Source: Byssochlamys sp. IMV 00236
Lineage: Eukaryota; Ascomycota; Eurotiomycetes; Eurotiales; Thermoascaceae
Length of the DNA stretch: 64,000 bases
Direction of reading: 5' to 3'
Assembly (NCBI GenBank): GCA_001931875.2
Contig: MSJH02000830.1
Span: 186,001-250,000 of the forward strand
The position numbers and the translations under genes were made by a program. The stretch's first letter is position 1. Each line of letters starts with the position of its first letter. The notes under the pieces were generated by a model. That model saw only the letters and a list, made by a program, of their open reading frames with translations, was not told the DNA's origin and did not search any database. Of this stretch, positions 45,301 to 56,941 are shown piece after piece.

Positions 45301-46453
45301 ATGGCTGTCGATTTCACCCCTCTTCAGCGTGCATTCAACGCCTTTCTCATGGCTATGCCTCCTGGTGAGCTGGAAGAGTTGCTCCGCTATCTTCATGACC
45401 ACAACACTTCCACCGCTGGTCGAGCAGCACAGGCCACTGAAGTTGCTCCTATAGCTGCTGCTCCAGTCGCCGATGGCACTGATAAGAACGGTACTCGGAA
45501 CAGAGTCACAGCTGCCCGTGGAAAGCGCTTCCGTGAAGGGAAGTTGAGACCTCTCAATAGTTTCATTGCTTTCAGAAGTACGTTACGAAGTCACTAAATC
45601 ACCTAAAACTTCCTAACAAAAGTTTTTTTTAGGTTTCTACTCTGCAGCCTTTCCGCAATTTACGCAGAAGGCCAAATCCGGGATCCTCAGGTTTCTGTGG
45701 GAGAACGATCCGTTCAAGGCTAAATGGGCAATTCTGGCCAAAGCGTACTCGATTATCCGTGATAATCATGTTGGGCAAGTCTCACTTGATACTTTTCTGG
45801 CCCTGAACTGTCATTTCGTCGGAATTATCATGCCAGAAAAGTATCTTGCGGCCATGGGCTGGGAGCTCGCAATGGATGAGAACCACCAGCATAGCATGGT
45901 GAGGACTGGCGCCACTCTTCCTATGGAAACTGAGACCACCATTGACTACTCTGTCAACGATATCCTGGATCACTGTTATGAGACAGGCTACGTCAAAGGC
46001 GATCCTGGCCATCGTACTATTGGAAAACTCAACGAAGGCTCTCTGATGTCTTTTTCAAGTCAGCCCACCATGGCAAGCAGTGGGCTCGAAGTCAATACCG
46101 CCAGTCCTGAGATCACTACAGCAAACTTCAGTGGGAACATGGGAGTAAAAGCCAGCATTGATATTTGCCCTCCGCCAATGCCACTGGATGATTTTCATGT
46201 CGAGGGAAGCGCTGTCAATGAAGACGTATCCTCCATCTCTCAGTTGCTTGAGCTCAGAGACGGACCACGCAATCAACATGAGTTTATGACTGAACTTGAC
46301 GACGCTCTCAATGATCTGCGCGGGCCTAATCCTGATGACGACGACCTGTTCGCTCCCTTCAACCCGGCCATCGAGACTCCAATCGTCCATTACGACCCTC
46401 TGGCCAGTGAGCCGTTCGATGCGTTCGACATTCATGAGTTTATGAATCTCTGA
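45301..46453 (+). CDS. MAT1-1-1: Mating-type protein MAT1-1-1 (alpha-box transcription factor)
   Basis: Two exons (45301-45577, 45633-46453) give about 365 residues. The alpha box begins RPLNSFIAFRSFYSAAFPQF and continues TQKAKSGILRFLWENDPFKA and KWAILAKAYSIIRDNH, then VSLDTFLALNCHFVGIIMPE. The single intron falls after AFR in the alpha box, the conserved intron position of Pezizomycotina MAT1-1-1 genes. The N-terminus (MAVDFTPLQRAFNAFLMAMP, PPGELEELLRYLHD) is typical too. The C-terminal half is acidic and probably an activation region. It is a nuclear factor that specifies the MAT1-1 mating type and activates pheromone and receptor genes. Flanked by APN2 and SLA2, which confirms the locus. 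The frame is intact, so the gene should work. Confidence 0.97.
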
Positions 46454-47493
46454 GCATTTCTAGAAGCTCTCAATCAGTTGTGGTTTTTCTCCCGACGCTA
46501 TTTCGCTGGCATACGGTCCACTGTCCTCTGGCCAAGGTTTTCATCTCACTTGAACTGACACCACGAGGGTGTCAAGTCTATTATTTTTTGTCAATACAAA
46601 GCGCATTCCTTTTCTCGTGTGCCTATATTTCTCTGGTTATGCATATACATGTTGCATGCCGGGGAGATACCGATGTCTAATATCCTTTTCGTCCTAATAA
46701 GCACTCTGTTACCATATTCTTGATCATGTTGAAGGAAATACGCCAACAGAAGGCCTTCTCTGATAGGCAACGATCACCTCGGTGATTTACATTATTATGT
46801 TCACATGCACGCAAACAAATTCCAATGCAGATGCTCCGAGCCGTCATTTTCATGCACAACGGCCGAACTTTAAGTAGTTGACATCTTTCAGGGATGGAGG
46901 AACATGATGAAAGCGCTCTGAACCTCCGAATGGAAGGAAAAGTAAGATAGATAGATAAATATAGATATTTCTATCGAGTCTACATCACACGTGTATGGTT
47001 CTGAAACAACAGTTCTGTCCATAACTAGAATGTGGATGTCCTTATGTTAGGGTAGAGATGAGTTCGATTCGTGATTTGAACTGTTCTAACACCATTCTTT
47101 CTCTACTAGTCTTGTGTGCCACTCTGGGTGTGATCCTGCGCCGGCAATCGTCAAGTTTAATCAAGAGGCTTGAATCAAAATATAACGACTTGCAAAGCTA
47201 AGTATTTCATTATTGAGATATAATGGTACTTTGCCAATCAGATGTAGGCAGCCTTATGAGAACCGTGGACCGATACTACGGCGATCACGGACTGAGTGAC
47301 CGAGGAATGTGATAAGAAAACAAGATGAACAGAATAAGGAGATGGCATCGGGAACTGAACCACGTACGGAAGGAAAATATATACTGCGTCGCTAGAACCG
47401 TTCTACTCAAACTAAGCTAGAGATTCACAGGACCAGACAAGGACCGGACTGTGCGTTGTGCACAATACAGATAACGTGATCTGAACGTTTATT
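46454..47493. other. Intergenic between convergent MAT1-1-1 and SLA2
   Basis: About 1.04 kb holding two 3' untranslated regions and probably the SLA2-side border of the idiomorph. AT-rich, with a GATA-type run at about 46948-46970 (GATAGATAGATAAATATAGA). No supported gene. Confidence 0.55.
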
Positions 47494-50400
47494 TTACTCC
47501 TCCTGGTAAGAGATCTTGCGCATTTCTCCCAGCCTCTGTCGGGCCCTGGCCAAATTGTTTTCGAGCTGGAGAATTTCGACCTGCAGAGGATATTAGCTCT
47601 AGCTGTACAGCAAACCTAGTGGCTGCCGATTGAGGAATTACAGGTTTGGTCTCAAATGAGAACAAACCAGCTCTGGCCGTGAACACTCGGAAATAATACA
47701 CAAAGGATCTGCAGTAGAGATCAAGGTACGTACCTGCTGCTCCATTTCTCGTACTTTGAATTCGTGACTGCTGAGCTTCGTGTAATCGACAACTTCAGTC
47801 TCGTCTCGGCTCTTTTCAGCTATTATGTCCTGAACTTGTCGAACCAGACTTCTGCAGGCAGCCCCGACAGCCTTGCTTGCGGTCTCCAGACGGTCCTGAG
47901 TCTTACTCATAAACGTAGCCTTGACTCGGCTAGCAGCAACAAGCTGCGCCGTGCTCGCTGCCACATCGTTACTGGCAACAATCAGCTGTTCTGGTGAATT
48001 GCGTCCTGAAATAACACCATCGGCAGTTTCGATGAGGGTATTTGTGGAGGACGCCACAGCTTTCGCAGCTGATATGAGACCCTCCGTCCATCTGTTATTC
48101 TTCTTATAGAATGCTGTCCTTGACGAGCTCCCGCGGCCTTCTTTGACGATCTCCTGTTGTGATGCTGTGGCAGCTTTGATAAGTTCGGCGATTGCATTGG
48201 TGACAGCGATGGCAGCTTCGAGGATAACATCGTTGATCCGTAGTTCGTATGTCGAGTATCCATCGCGCGGCTTTTTCTTTAGTTTAGCCAAGCGCTCTGC
48301 AGCAGCGTCAATAGCATCCGCGGCCTTCGTAAGCTCCTTGTCTACCAGATCGCCTAGATCACCAGATGTGCTGATCTTGCTGCTCTTCGGAGTGAAAGTG
48401 TCGGCTAACTTAGAAAGTGCTTGAAGGTCCTTCTGGACTTCTAAGTTGTTGTTGATGACCACATCGGTTTTCTGTAGAGGCTCCATTCCTTCGAGGCGGA
48501 AGGATTGCAAGCCACGGAAGAACCGCACAGTAGCTTGAGCAGCTTTGCGAGCAGCACCAATAAGTTGATCCGCGCTTTTCTCATCCGTCGCGAAACGAGT
48601 CAGACCTTTGGTGTTGCTGAGGACATCCGCAACTGAACCGGAAAATATAGACACCGTGCGGATGATCTCAGAGTGAGCACTGTTCGGGCCGTCTGCTATG
48701 AAGTTGTTGAAAGCGGTGGAGAACTCAGTAGCCGATGCAGATGCCTTCTCGATTTGAGACAGTACGTATGGTGCAGACGCGTTCTGGTTACCGGCCTGCA
48801 TTGTAGAGTCCAGCTCATAGAGAGCGTCATCTACACGCTGCACACCACTCTGAAGGACTGAATCAATCATGTCATTGACCTTAGAAACAGTACTCAGTAA
48901 TACGCTGTCAATTTGCGTATCAAGTGCATGATCGGCGTCTCCCTGGCTCTATTGACTGTCAGTTGCGTTCTTTTGAGTCGATCCTTGACCGTAGAACAGA
49001 CCAATTTCAGTTCCTCCAACTCCATCAGAGCTTGTTCCATTCCAGACTTGTAAACCTCTATCTCTTCGTCTTTCTCGCGCAAAGCAATCTCACGGTCAGT
49101 GTCTTGTTCCCCGTGTCGCGCTGATAGCTCTTCAAGAGCACGAGTTTTGTTCTAATAGACACCCTTGTAAGCATATGTAGTAAAACAAAAATCGGAACAT
49201 AGGCTTACGCGTAGAGCCTCTTCCAGGTCAGCCATTTCCCTGTTGTATTTCGCCAACATAGAAGATAGTTCCGAGCCCTTTGCACGTTCTGCATTCTCTG
49301 CTCGCTCGATAGCGAACCTTAATTCTCGCTTCAGCTTCTCAACCTCTTCTTTGTTGTTTCCACTGAGCCGATCCCTCTCATGTAAAGCACGGTCTCTCTC
49401 TCTGATCATATCTGCCAGTTCGAGGTTCTTAGTCTTCATCTCTCGCTCAAGCTTCTCGCGCCTGTCAATGGCTTCTTGTGCAGAGGCTGCTTTCAGTTTC
49501 AGGTTCTTTGTTGTTTGTAGAAGATCAAGGTGCTCCTGGCGTAGTTTGGAGTACAGCTTGGCTAGAGCTTCGTATTTCGTACGCCAAGTATTCACTTGTT
49601 CCTGCAGAGCTCTTATCTGATCATCTTTGGATGCCATTTGTAAATTGAAGTTGGAGTTGAACTGGTTCAACTGCTCCTCCAAATCCTTCATGCGCTTATC
49701 GTACTGCTGTAACATCAATTGATCCCGTTCATATTGCGCTCGCGCATTGAGGTTTTCACGTTCCAATTCAGCCAGCGCACCCTGGGTCTGCGCCTGGTAC
49801 TGGTCTCGTAGTAGCTGTTCCTGCGCTAAGCGCTGCTGCTCAGCCTGCAAACGTTGTTGTTCTTCGAAATCGCGCTGAGCTTGTTGCTGAGCCAGGAGCT
49901 GTTGCCGTTGCTGTTCCTCCCATTGCTGTTGCAATCGTCGTTGCTCAGCTTCGTACTCTTCTTGTTGACGCTTGGCTTCATTTGTCCAGAAATCGTTAAT
50001 CGGTTCCGGATCAGCCGCGGATAGCTTCGGTGGCGGAGATTGTTCACGCTCGACTTCTTTCGTTGGTCTCTTTGGGAGGGCAGGACGTTCGTCGTCTTCG
50101 GCCAACAGATTTGGGGGATCCTGAGGAAGTTTAGGTATGGTTATTAAGCTGGTAAGATAACGCAAGTTAGAGCATTCGTAATAGAATCGGACGAGTCGAT
50201 AATGTTGAGCGTTGTAACGGTTACGCAGTGGTTCGAGTGCCTCGTCATCTCCCGTAGCTGTTGATGAGTTAGTGCCGAGCATGACGAGCCAAGGGGTCAG
50301 CTTCATACTAGTATGCATAGCCCTTAACATGCTTGTTATAAACTTGTAGATGCCATAGCTTTCCTGTACAAGTGGGACAAGTGCAGATATCCTGCATTCA

Positions 50401-51439
50401 TTATTGGTACCGCTTTGGAAGTGAGAGAATATCAATTTTTGGAAAGCATCGATCTGATCTTGTAAGGTCATGAGATCAGTGATTGTCTCGTAACTAGGAG
50501 GAGGTCAGCTATAAGCAAAAATGTAAGTCGAGAGAGGATCGCGCCAACTAACCCTTCATTGGGATCGTTGATTGTCTTCAAACTGATATACTCCTCATAC
50601 TCAAAGAGCCCTGGGTACGTTAGCAATACTCAAGAAATGGGTCGAAAGTGAGATTTGAGTGAGAATACAATGTCACAGTTGATGGGATTTTAACCTACCG
50701 TTGAATTCCGGATGATGGCGGTGAAATGCCAGTTTTGACTCCAGGAAGAAAACATATTCTCTGATCAATGGTCCATAGCCTGTTCACCATAGTTATTACC
50801 AACGAGTCAGTCCCAAGCTGGCAGGGGAGGGATTCAGCTATGAAGTACACACCTCTAATGCCCTCACCAGCCACACCCCTTGTTAGACTGTCGAGCCAGT
50901 TCACATGGCTTTGCGCCTCTCGAACGACTATAGGATGCCCCTCTTGCAGCACTTTATGTATGGTTATCAGGGCTTTGAATGTCTGAACTTCGTCGGCAAG
51001 AATGGGCTGTCTAAAGGATGAAAAGAACAATCAGTGGGTTGTGGAAAAGTAAATCAGGGAACACCAAAGAGCTTACACTTTCATACCCGCCCAGAAAGAC
51101 GCTGACGATTTATGGTCCCATGTATAGACGATACAACTCCGGACATGTTTCCCTGAACGAGTCGGTTAATTCTCAATACTTATTTCATCTGAAGATAAGT
51201 AATACATACTTTTTGGAGCAGTCTCCTCTGTTATATCGCTTGGTTAACAGAGCCTCCGTTGGCTAAGCGTTTGAGATAGATATCTTACCGATACTGGTGG
51301 CTTTGCGAATATTGATAGCAAGATCCGCCTCCGTTCTGCGAAATAGGGTTAGTCAGGCAGCCGAATGAAAGAACTCGATCGTATTTCACCTGCTCATATC
51401 GACGTTGCGTGTTACTGCAGCGTTGTATCCGTAAGACAT
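47494..51439 (-). CDS. sla2: Sla2/HIP1R-type endocytic adaptor (ANTH, coiled coil, I/LWEQ)
   Basis: Eleven exons (51439-51390, 51335-51289, 51227-51210, 51152-51077, 51010-50853, 50779-50699, 50610-50553, 50493-49209, 49151-49002, 48948-47734, 47580-47494) give about 1074 residues. Residues 1-290 form the ANTH phosphoinositide-binding domain (DLAINIRKATSIEETAPKRK; CIVYTWDHKSSASFWAGMKV; QPILADEVQTFKALITIHKV). A long Gln-rich coiled coil follows (about 350-640). The C-terminus is the I/LWEQ (THATCH) actin-binding domain (AGNQNASAPYVLSQIEKASA; SSRTAFYKKNNRWTEGLISA). The protein links clathrin coats and membranes to actin at endocytic sites. The third exon is only 18 nt. SLA2 is the standard second flank of the ascomycete MAT locus. 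Confidence 0.96.
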
Positions 51440-52242
51440 CTTGTGTGTTCAAGCTTCCCGTGAAAGCCCGGGCAACATCGAAGTGGGAGAAGCCCCACGA
51501 GTCAAGCGGTACTGCCAGAAGATGCACGATACTATCTATCTCAGTTGAAAGCAGAGGGTGAAGATAATTGATCTGGAGATTTGGACGCCACGATGTCCTA
51601 TGGTGATACTTATACCATAGGTGACCTGGAGCGATGTGGTTGGCGTCGGTGCCTGTCGCATTGCGTCTCCCTAACTCACCGCTTTTACATCTGGTCTTGG
51701 CATTTAATTCTGCCGAAGTATGTAGATGCTAAGGCGGTCAGACAGCATTCGTAGGAACTTCGGCACCGTCTAATGCTCAAGTAGCAGGTGTTTTGCGAAA
51801 TTGCCACGGTTCGAAAAAAGAAAAAGAAAACAAAATATCAGCGTCTGCGATAATCCTACATCACAGCTCCACAGTTCACAGGCCATTTGTTTATAAAACT
51901 ATAGCTGTTACGGGATATTCTCCAAATAGTATCGATTGAATACCGATGGACTACTCGCATAGTCATAAAAAGGTATTGACAGTTCTCTAGCATAGAAATG
52001 ACGCGTTTCTTCTTACGTTGGGATGAGAATAAGCAGTATTAGCTGGAATAGCAAGGGTCGGAGATACCATATCGAAGGACTTGTTCCACAGTATGTACGT
52101 GGTAACTAGGTACCTAGGTACCTAAGTACCTAATCCCCATGTTTCTCAAGGCTTTTCACGAACCAAAGGTCTCGACTTAATTATGTCGAATATCTGATCG
52201 AGCGTTATGCTCCCATTCGAGATGACTCTCATCCTAGAGCAG
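51440..52242. promoter_or_regulatory. SLA2 upstream region, with GGTACCTA repeats
   Basis: Both neighbours are on the minus strand, so this holds the SLA2 promoter and the 3' region of the SMP-domain gene. A short palindromic tandem of GGTACCTA/AAGTACCTA lies at 52101-52133. The nearby segment 51440-51540 carries only fragments of open frame. Confidence 0.55.
52101..52133. repeat. GGTACCTA palindromic short tandem
   Basis: TAACTAGGTACCTAGGTACC followed by TAAGTACCTAATC; about four 8-bp units, each near-palindromic. Single related units recur near 57195, 57605 and 61337. Confidence 0.75.
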
Positions 52243-54724
52243 TTAGTGATCGTCATCTTGATCTTCTTCGGCTGCATTTCCACCAGAGGTCAGAAAGACC
52301 GGTGAGGACTCTGTTCCTGGCATCGGAAGATCACATCCCAGCATAGGTCTTTCATCGGCAGGTTCAGATCCCTTGCGTGGCTGTGGTATAGGTTGTTTAT
52401 CTCCAGAGGCGGTATTGTCAGGCATGTCTGCTTTTCTTATGTTTTCTTTTGCCACCAGCCCTTTCCAACTCCAACTTCGAGGCGTGCTAGTAGCTGATCT
52501 CAGAAATCTTATGCCCTGGTACCTTTCTCGCAAGGAGGTGGAAGAGCGTGATGGCAGGAACTCAAATGTGTTACGTCGCCTGGATAGTTCGCCGGCTGCA
52601 GGTGTTGCAAAGGTGGTCTCAACCTCGGACGTTGAGAGGCTTAATCTATGTTGTCTGGAAGTCTGTGAGCGCGCCGACAGCCCGCTTTTATCCCCCTTAT
52701 CTCCGGATAGCACTGAAGTAACTCGAGGAACGTCATCGTCGTTCGGCGTGTCACGCTGGCATGGAGGGTCAGGTGAAACAGGTGTATTCATAGATAGAAC
52801 CTGTTGTGTAACTGTAGTCTCTTTGCATCCTTGCTTCGCGAATCCTTCTCTTCGAGAAACATCAGGTATCCCGGTGTGTTCAGCATCAGCAGCAGCAGCA
52901 GCAGCATCAGTGGTGCCTGGTGAATCTGGCTTATAGAAGAAAACGGAGGGACCGGGAAGTTGCGAAGGGGGGTTGTCCATCATACTTGCAGTAGAAGAAC
53001 GTATGTCGCTGTTGTCCCGAGGTTCTAGATGCGTTGACACCAGACCACTTTGCGTACCTGATGGGTCGTTCAAAGGGTCGGTAGGTCCGGATGTATTCGC
53101 CACCAGAGCGTGTCCAATATCGAGACTACCGGCAGGAGTACTCTCGGAGTCAAAACGTTTATCATCGGTGACAGCTCCCATGCTCCCCTGGGCATTAGTC
53201 TCCTTATCTGTCTGAAAGTTTCTAGTTTGCCATATCCCTCCGCGGAATGGACAAGAACTAGTGTCGAAGAACGGTATATCCTCCCAGAAAGGAAGTACAA
53301 TGGTCTCGGAGATGACTTCTCTTATCCTGTTCTCAATGGCGCGAAGAACGACTCCGTAGGTGATTTGTCTTGTGCCAAATATTGGCTCAATAGACATTAT
53401 CACCGTTGGCATCGTTTCGAATGCAAACCAGATGCGATTACTCGGGGGTGGTTTCAGCCTCAGAAGGCAGTGACCATCGACACGGTTAAGTACTACCGCG
53501 AGAACGAGGTCGACTTCTCTTGACTTGAATCTAGTGCCCAAGTCAATGTGAACGGTTGCTGATACTTCTAAGCGGAAATTGCCCGTGTAGCTAAAGTCCA
53601 CTCCCACGATACAATCCCCGTCCAAGGTCAGCTCTCGCAGCCTTGGATTATTGATGAACGGAGCTCCATCTCCCATATTCACTTTCCTTACGGCAAGCTT
53701 TGTGATGAAATTAGGAGTCTTGGCTCGCGAGATCTTCTTGGCTATCTTCCTCTTCACTGATTCCTCCATTTCTGGCGTTCTATATAACGCAAGGAATAGT
53801 CTTCCCAAAATGGCATTAATCCAGCGCGTTGATTGCTGTTCCTCTGACGAATATAGACGCTGAAGTAGATCGATGATATGCCTAGCGTCATAGCTCAGAT
53901 ACGAAGGCGAGAGGCCTGCTGAACCTGGCATCTTTTCTTTGTTCCTCAGCATGGCAAAATAGAGGTCCTCTTTTTCCGAGAGATTCTCCGAGAAAATGTA
54001 GAATGGGCGCGATGGCGTGTGCGAAGCCGATGTGGGATCAGGCCTGCGAGTCAGACGTATTGCATTTCTCTTCGCCCAAAGCTCCTCCTCAGGTATATCC
54101 GCTCCACCGGAATAGATACTGACATTATGATGAGCCAGAGATATGATATATCGAACATCTATCTGCTGGGTATCGTCATAAAGCATAAGATGGCCGTGCC
54201 TGTTCAAATATGAATATTGTCTCTGATCGGCGGGATGGTAGCTGCACTCACCTCAAGACGACGAAGAACAAGTCGTTTGCCCTCTTCTCGATTTTGTCTG
54301 TGGTCTTCGCCCGTTTCAAATTCGAGTTCTGACTCCGACTGAAGAGAGTACTGTACATTGTCTGATAAACACTCGCACTTTCTGCGGCTGTTGGCTCTCC
54401 TGCGGGCGCTGGCCGCACGGGGGCCTTTGCATTGAACCAAGTGGGTGTGTACTCTCGACACACAGTAAAGTATCCAGCAGCAACATCAGATTCATGAGAC
54501 CGTCGAAACTTCTCCTCCAGGCTGTCAGTAACAGTCCTCAGACTGTTTTCGTCGTCCCCGGGGAACTCCAGGCCATCGTTTCTCCGGTCATTCGCATCCT
54601 GTGTCGACTGTGCTGGGCATGGGAGCGTAAGATATGCGTGTAGAGCAATCAAAGCAAAAAGGAGTGGTATAAAGGTAAGTCCGCCAAGGAGATATACGAA
54701 AAGAAAGCTGCTAAGCGAACCCAT
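52243..54724 (-). CDS. SMP-domain lipid-transfer protein of the Nvj2/TEX2 family
   Basis: Two exons (54724-54252, 54199-52243) give about 809 residues. An N-terminal hydrophobic segment (FLFVYLLGGLTFIPLLFALI) anchors it in the ER. A PH-like part follows (VVLRHGHLMLYDDTQQIDVR; ISLAHHNVSIYSGG), then the SMP/lipid-binding region: WINAILGRLFLALYRTPEME, PFINNPRLRELTLDGDCIVG, VDFSYTGNFRLEVSATVHID and GVVLRAIENRIREVISETIV. The C-terminal third is disordered and Ser/Thr-rich, with a short poly-Ala encoded by GCT/CAG-type repeats (52881-52910). Yeast Nvj2 works at ER-vacuole and ER-Golgi contacts and moves ceramide; similar contact-site lipid transfer is expected here. Confidence 0.87.
52881..52910. 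repeat. CAG/CTG trinucleotide run within coding sequence
   Basis: Six consecutive CAG triplets (plus strand) interrupted by CAT at each side. On the coding strand these are GCT codons giving a short alanine tract in the disordered tail of the SMP-domain protein. Confidence 0.85.
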
Positions 54725-55492
54725 GGAGGGCCATCTACTGCGTGACGCAGATCATTGGAACCTCGACGAGTGCTCCATGGGCAGTTGCGGTGTGTGGCAG
54801 TGAAAGAACGTGACAATACGGTCTCAATCCAACATACAGAGAAGAAGATACGCATGTGCGTTGGTCACAGAAAAGAGATCATAGCCTAGCGGTCTATCTA
54901 TTAATAAGGCGGTATCTCCAAAGGGTCGCTGCTATCCAGAATGTCTCCATATCGTAACATGACGATGGTTCGCCGATCATCTCTCTCCATGGAACAACAT
55001 TGTTCCGCCTTCCGAAGACGACAACAACAAAAGCCTCAAGAAGGCGTTCAATAATGGACCTCGATGCGTATTTGCCTTTTTACACGAGTAAAGGGCTCAT
55101 TATAATTCACTCTGTGATACTATTGCTCTTACAATTATACTAAAAGAGGGTTGTTCTATACTCATTGCCTCTCAAGTCTTTGAAGGCCATCCTTCGCATC
55201 ATAACTTCATAGCCAGTGCAAGGATCCCCCATATCGCCATTCAAATCAAATTATGTGCACACTCATGGAAGGGATCAGTAAGCAATCTCAGGCCCATCTT
55301 AATGCGCAGAGTCATGCCACATGAAGTAGCAAAGGCTCTGCCAATCGTGGCAAAAGTGAGTTTCATGGCACCACGTTGGGCCTTGTTTTTCTATGTAGCT
55401 AACCGGGAGAAGTCATTAAGCTCGTTAAATATAACCAACCGCCCGACATGACCATGCATGGGTTGAATGTCCATTATGAGCATGTCTGTAAC
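54725..55492. promoter_or_regulatory. Upstream region of the SMP-domain gene and RPAP1-like 3' region
   Basis: About 770 bp between two minus-strand genes. No supported open frame or repeat. Confidence 0.55.
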
Positions 55493-56941
55493 CTACCGAG
55501 AGCGAACGCTACCTTCTCTAGGCAGCCCACGGTCTCCCCCACCCCCTAGTCGCCACAGCCAGACACCTTCAAGGGCCCATGCCTTGGCGCTAGCATGCCT
55601 TCCAATACCTCCATTGCTGCTAAGCCCCTTGTCCGTTGCTCCCGAGCCAGACTCGCACCCATCGGCCTCGGTGAGCATACCAGCTACGACAGCCTCCTTC
55701 TCTATGACATCCCACAATCCCTCAACAAGGGTGCTGCCCCTCTCACCAAACTCGCCCTTGCCTAACCTGAACAGAATACGTCCGATAACTTGCCAGGCAA
55801 TACAGCGCTGCGCAGGGACGGTGGAGCGACTGAGGATCCCAAGTTCTGGTATCGTGTAACCTGCTGCTTGAGGATCCAAAGAATGGTGGTGTAGCCCCAG
55901 AGACGTTGGAAGAGACAAGGATGTGGATGGGGAGAGGACAGTTCCTAGCAGGGAGAATCGAAGAGCGGAAGGGGAAACTGACGTTGCGGTACTGGCAGGG
56001 TGATAGGCAGAAGCAGCCTCCGGATCCTCGGGATCCATCGACGGAGGCTGCATCCAGGAGAGCGCTGAAGGATCGTGAGGGGTATCAGGGAAATAGTGAG
56101 ATTGGAGATCGGCGAGGAAGGATGGAGAAGACGGGTCGAGGTTCGGCATTGGGCTTTGGCGTGGCGGCGGAGCGGGAAAATGGATATTCACAGACGGCAA
56201 CTCAGATGCAGCATGCAAGTCGTCTGGCAGACGTGGAGGCGGCAAGTCTTCGTTTAAGGTACCATCCTTCACAGCAGACGGTGATCCATCGAAACCTGAC
56301 GACGTAGATGGCCTCGGAGGCAGAAATTCTGTAGAGGATTCTTCTGTAGGTTTCCTGGAAGCGTCAGAGCCACTAAGCTCCGCCGATCTAGAGGGATGCC
56401 CCGATATCTCCAGCCCTTTCTCTGGATGCAGCTTGTCGGTAGCGGTCAGTTCACGAGGGGCATCTTCAGCAGCCGATTGTTCATCGAGATTCGCCCTTTT
56501 GAGTAGCCTTTCAATGAGCGAGGGGCTAAGCCCTGAGAGAAGCTCTGAGCGTTCCTTTTCAATTTGCGCGGGGCTCATGGACGCCAACTTCCGTCTATTC
56601 TCCTCATCAATCGACCTCTTTTCCTCAGCTATCGAAGAGCGATCAGTATGTGTTGTCTTCAACTCGCCATCACCAACAGGCCGTGCTGAACCCTGACTAG
56701 CCACATCAGCCTGTGCAGTCATCCTCTGTTTGAACGCAGATGGCTTCGTGCGCCTCCTATGGGCAGGAAACCCATTGGAGGCTGATGGGGGTTTAGGCGC
56801 TGGCGGTGCGGCAGTAGGCGTACGCTCCATGATGTCGCCGATAAGATCGAGCGATGGCCCGGCCGGGGGCTGAACGACGGCAGGATCGCCATCTCCATCA
56901 TCAGGGAGGTCGATGACGAAACGTTCGCCGCGAAACGCCAT
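55493..56941 (-). CDS. RPAP1-like (Rba50) RNA polymerase II assembly factor
   Basis: A single exon of 482 residues. It begins MAFRGERFVIDLPDDGDGDP. The RPAP1 N-terminal motif is MSPAQIEKERSELLSGLSPS-LIERLLKRA at about residues 135-165. The RPAP1 C-terminal motif reads ALRFSLLGTVLSPSTSLSLP-TSLGLHHH at about 350-380, followed by GYTIPELGILSRSTVPAQRC. The protein is Pro/Ser-rich between the motifs. Known role: RPAP1 and yeast Rba50 help assemble or import RNA polymerase II. The start is set at 56941 because upstream codons form an implausible poly-Phe/Leu stretch translated from the leader's purine run. Divergent from the HPC2-domain gene. Confidence 0.87.
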   Translation of the reverse strand: MAFRGERFVIDLPDDGDGDPAVVQPPAGPSLDLIGDIMERTPTAAPPAPKPPSASNGFPAHRRRTKPSAFKQRMTAQADVASQGSARPVGDGELKTTHTDRSSIAEEKRSIDEENRRKLASMSPAQIEKERSELLSGLSPSLIERLLKRANLDEQSAAEDAPRELTATDKLHPEKGLEISGHPSRSAELSGSDASRKPTEESSTEFLPPRPSTSSGFDGSPSAVKDGTLNEDLPPPRLPDDLHAASELPSVNIHFPAPPPRQSPMPNLDPSSPSFLADLQSHYFPDTPHDPSALSWMQPPSMDPEDPEAASAYHPASTATSVSPSALRFSLLGTVLSPSTSLSLPTSLGLHHHSLDPQAAGYTIPELGILSRSTVPAQRCIAWQVIGRILFRLGKGEFGERGSTLVEGLWDVIEKEAVVAGMLTEADGCESGSGATDKGLSSNGGIGRHASAKAWALEGVWLWRLGGGGDRGLPREGSVRSR

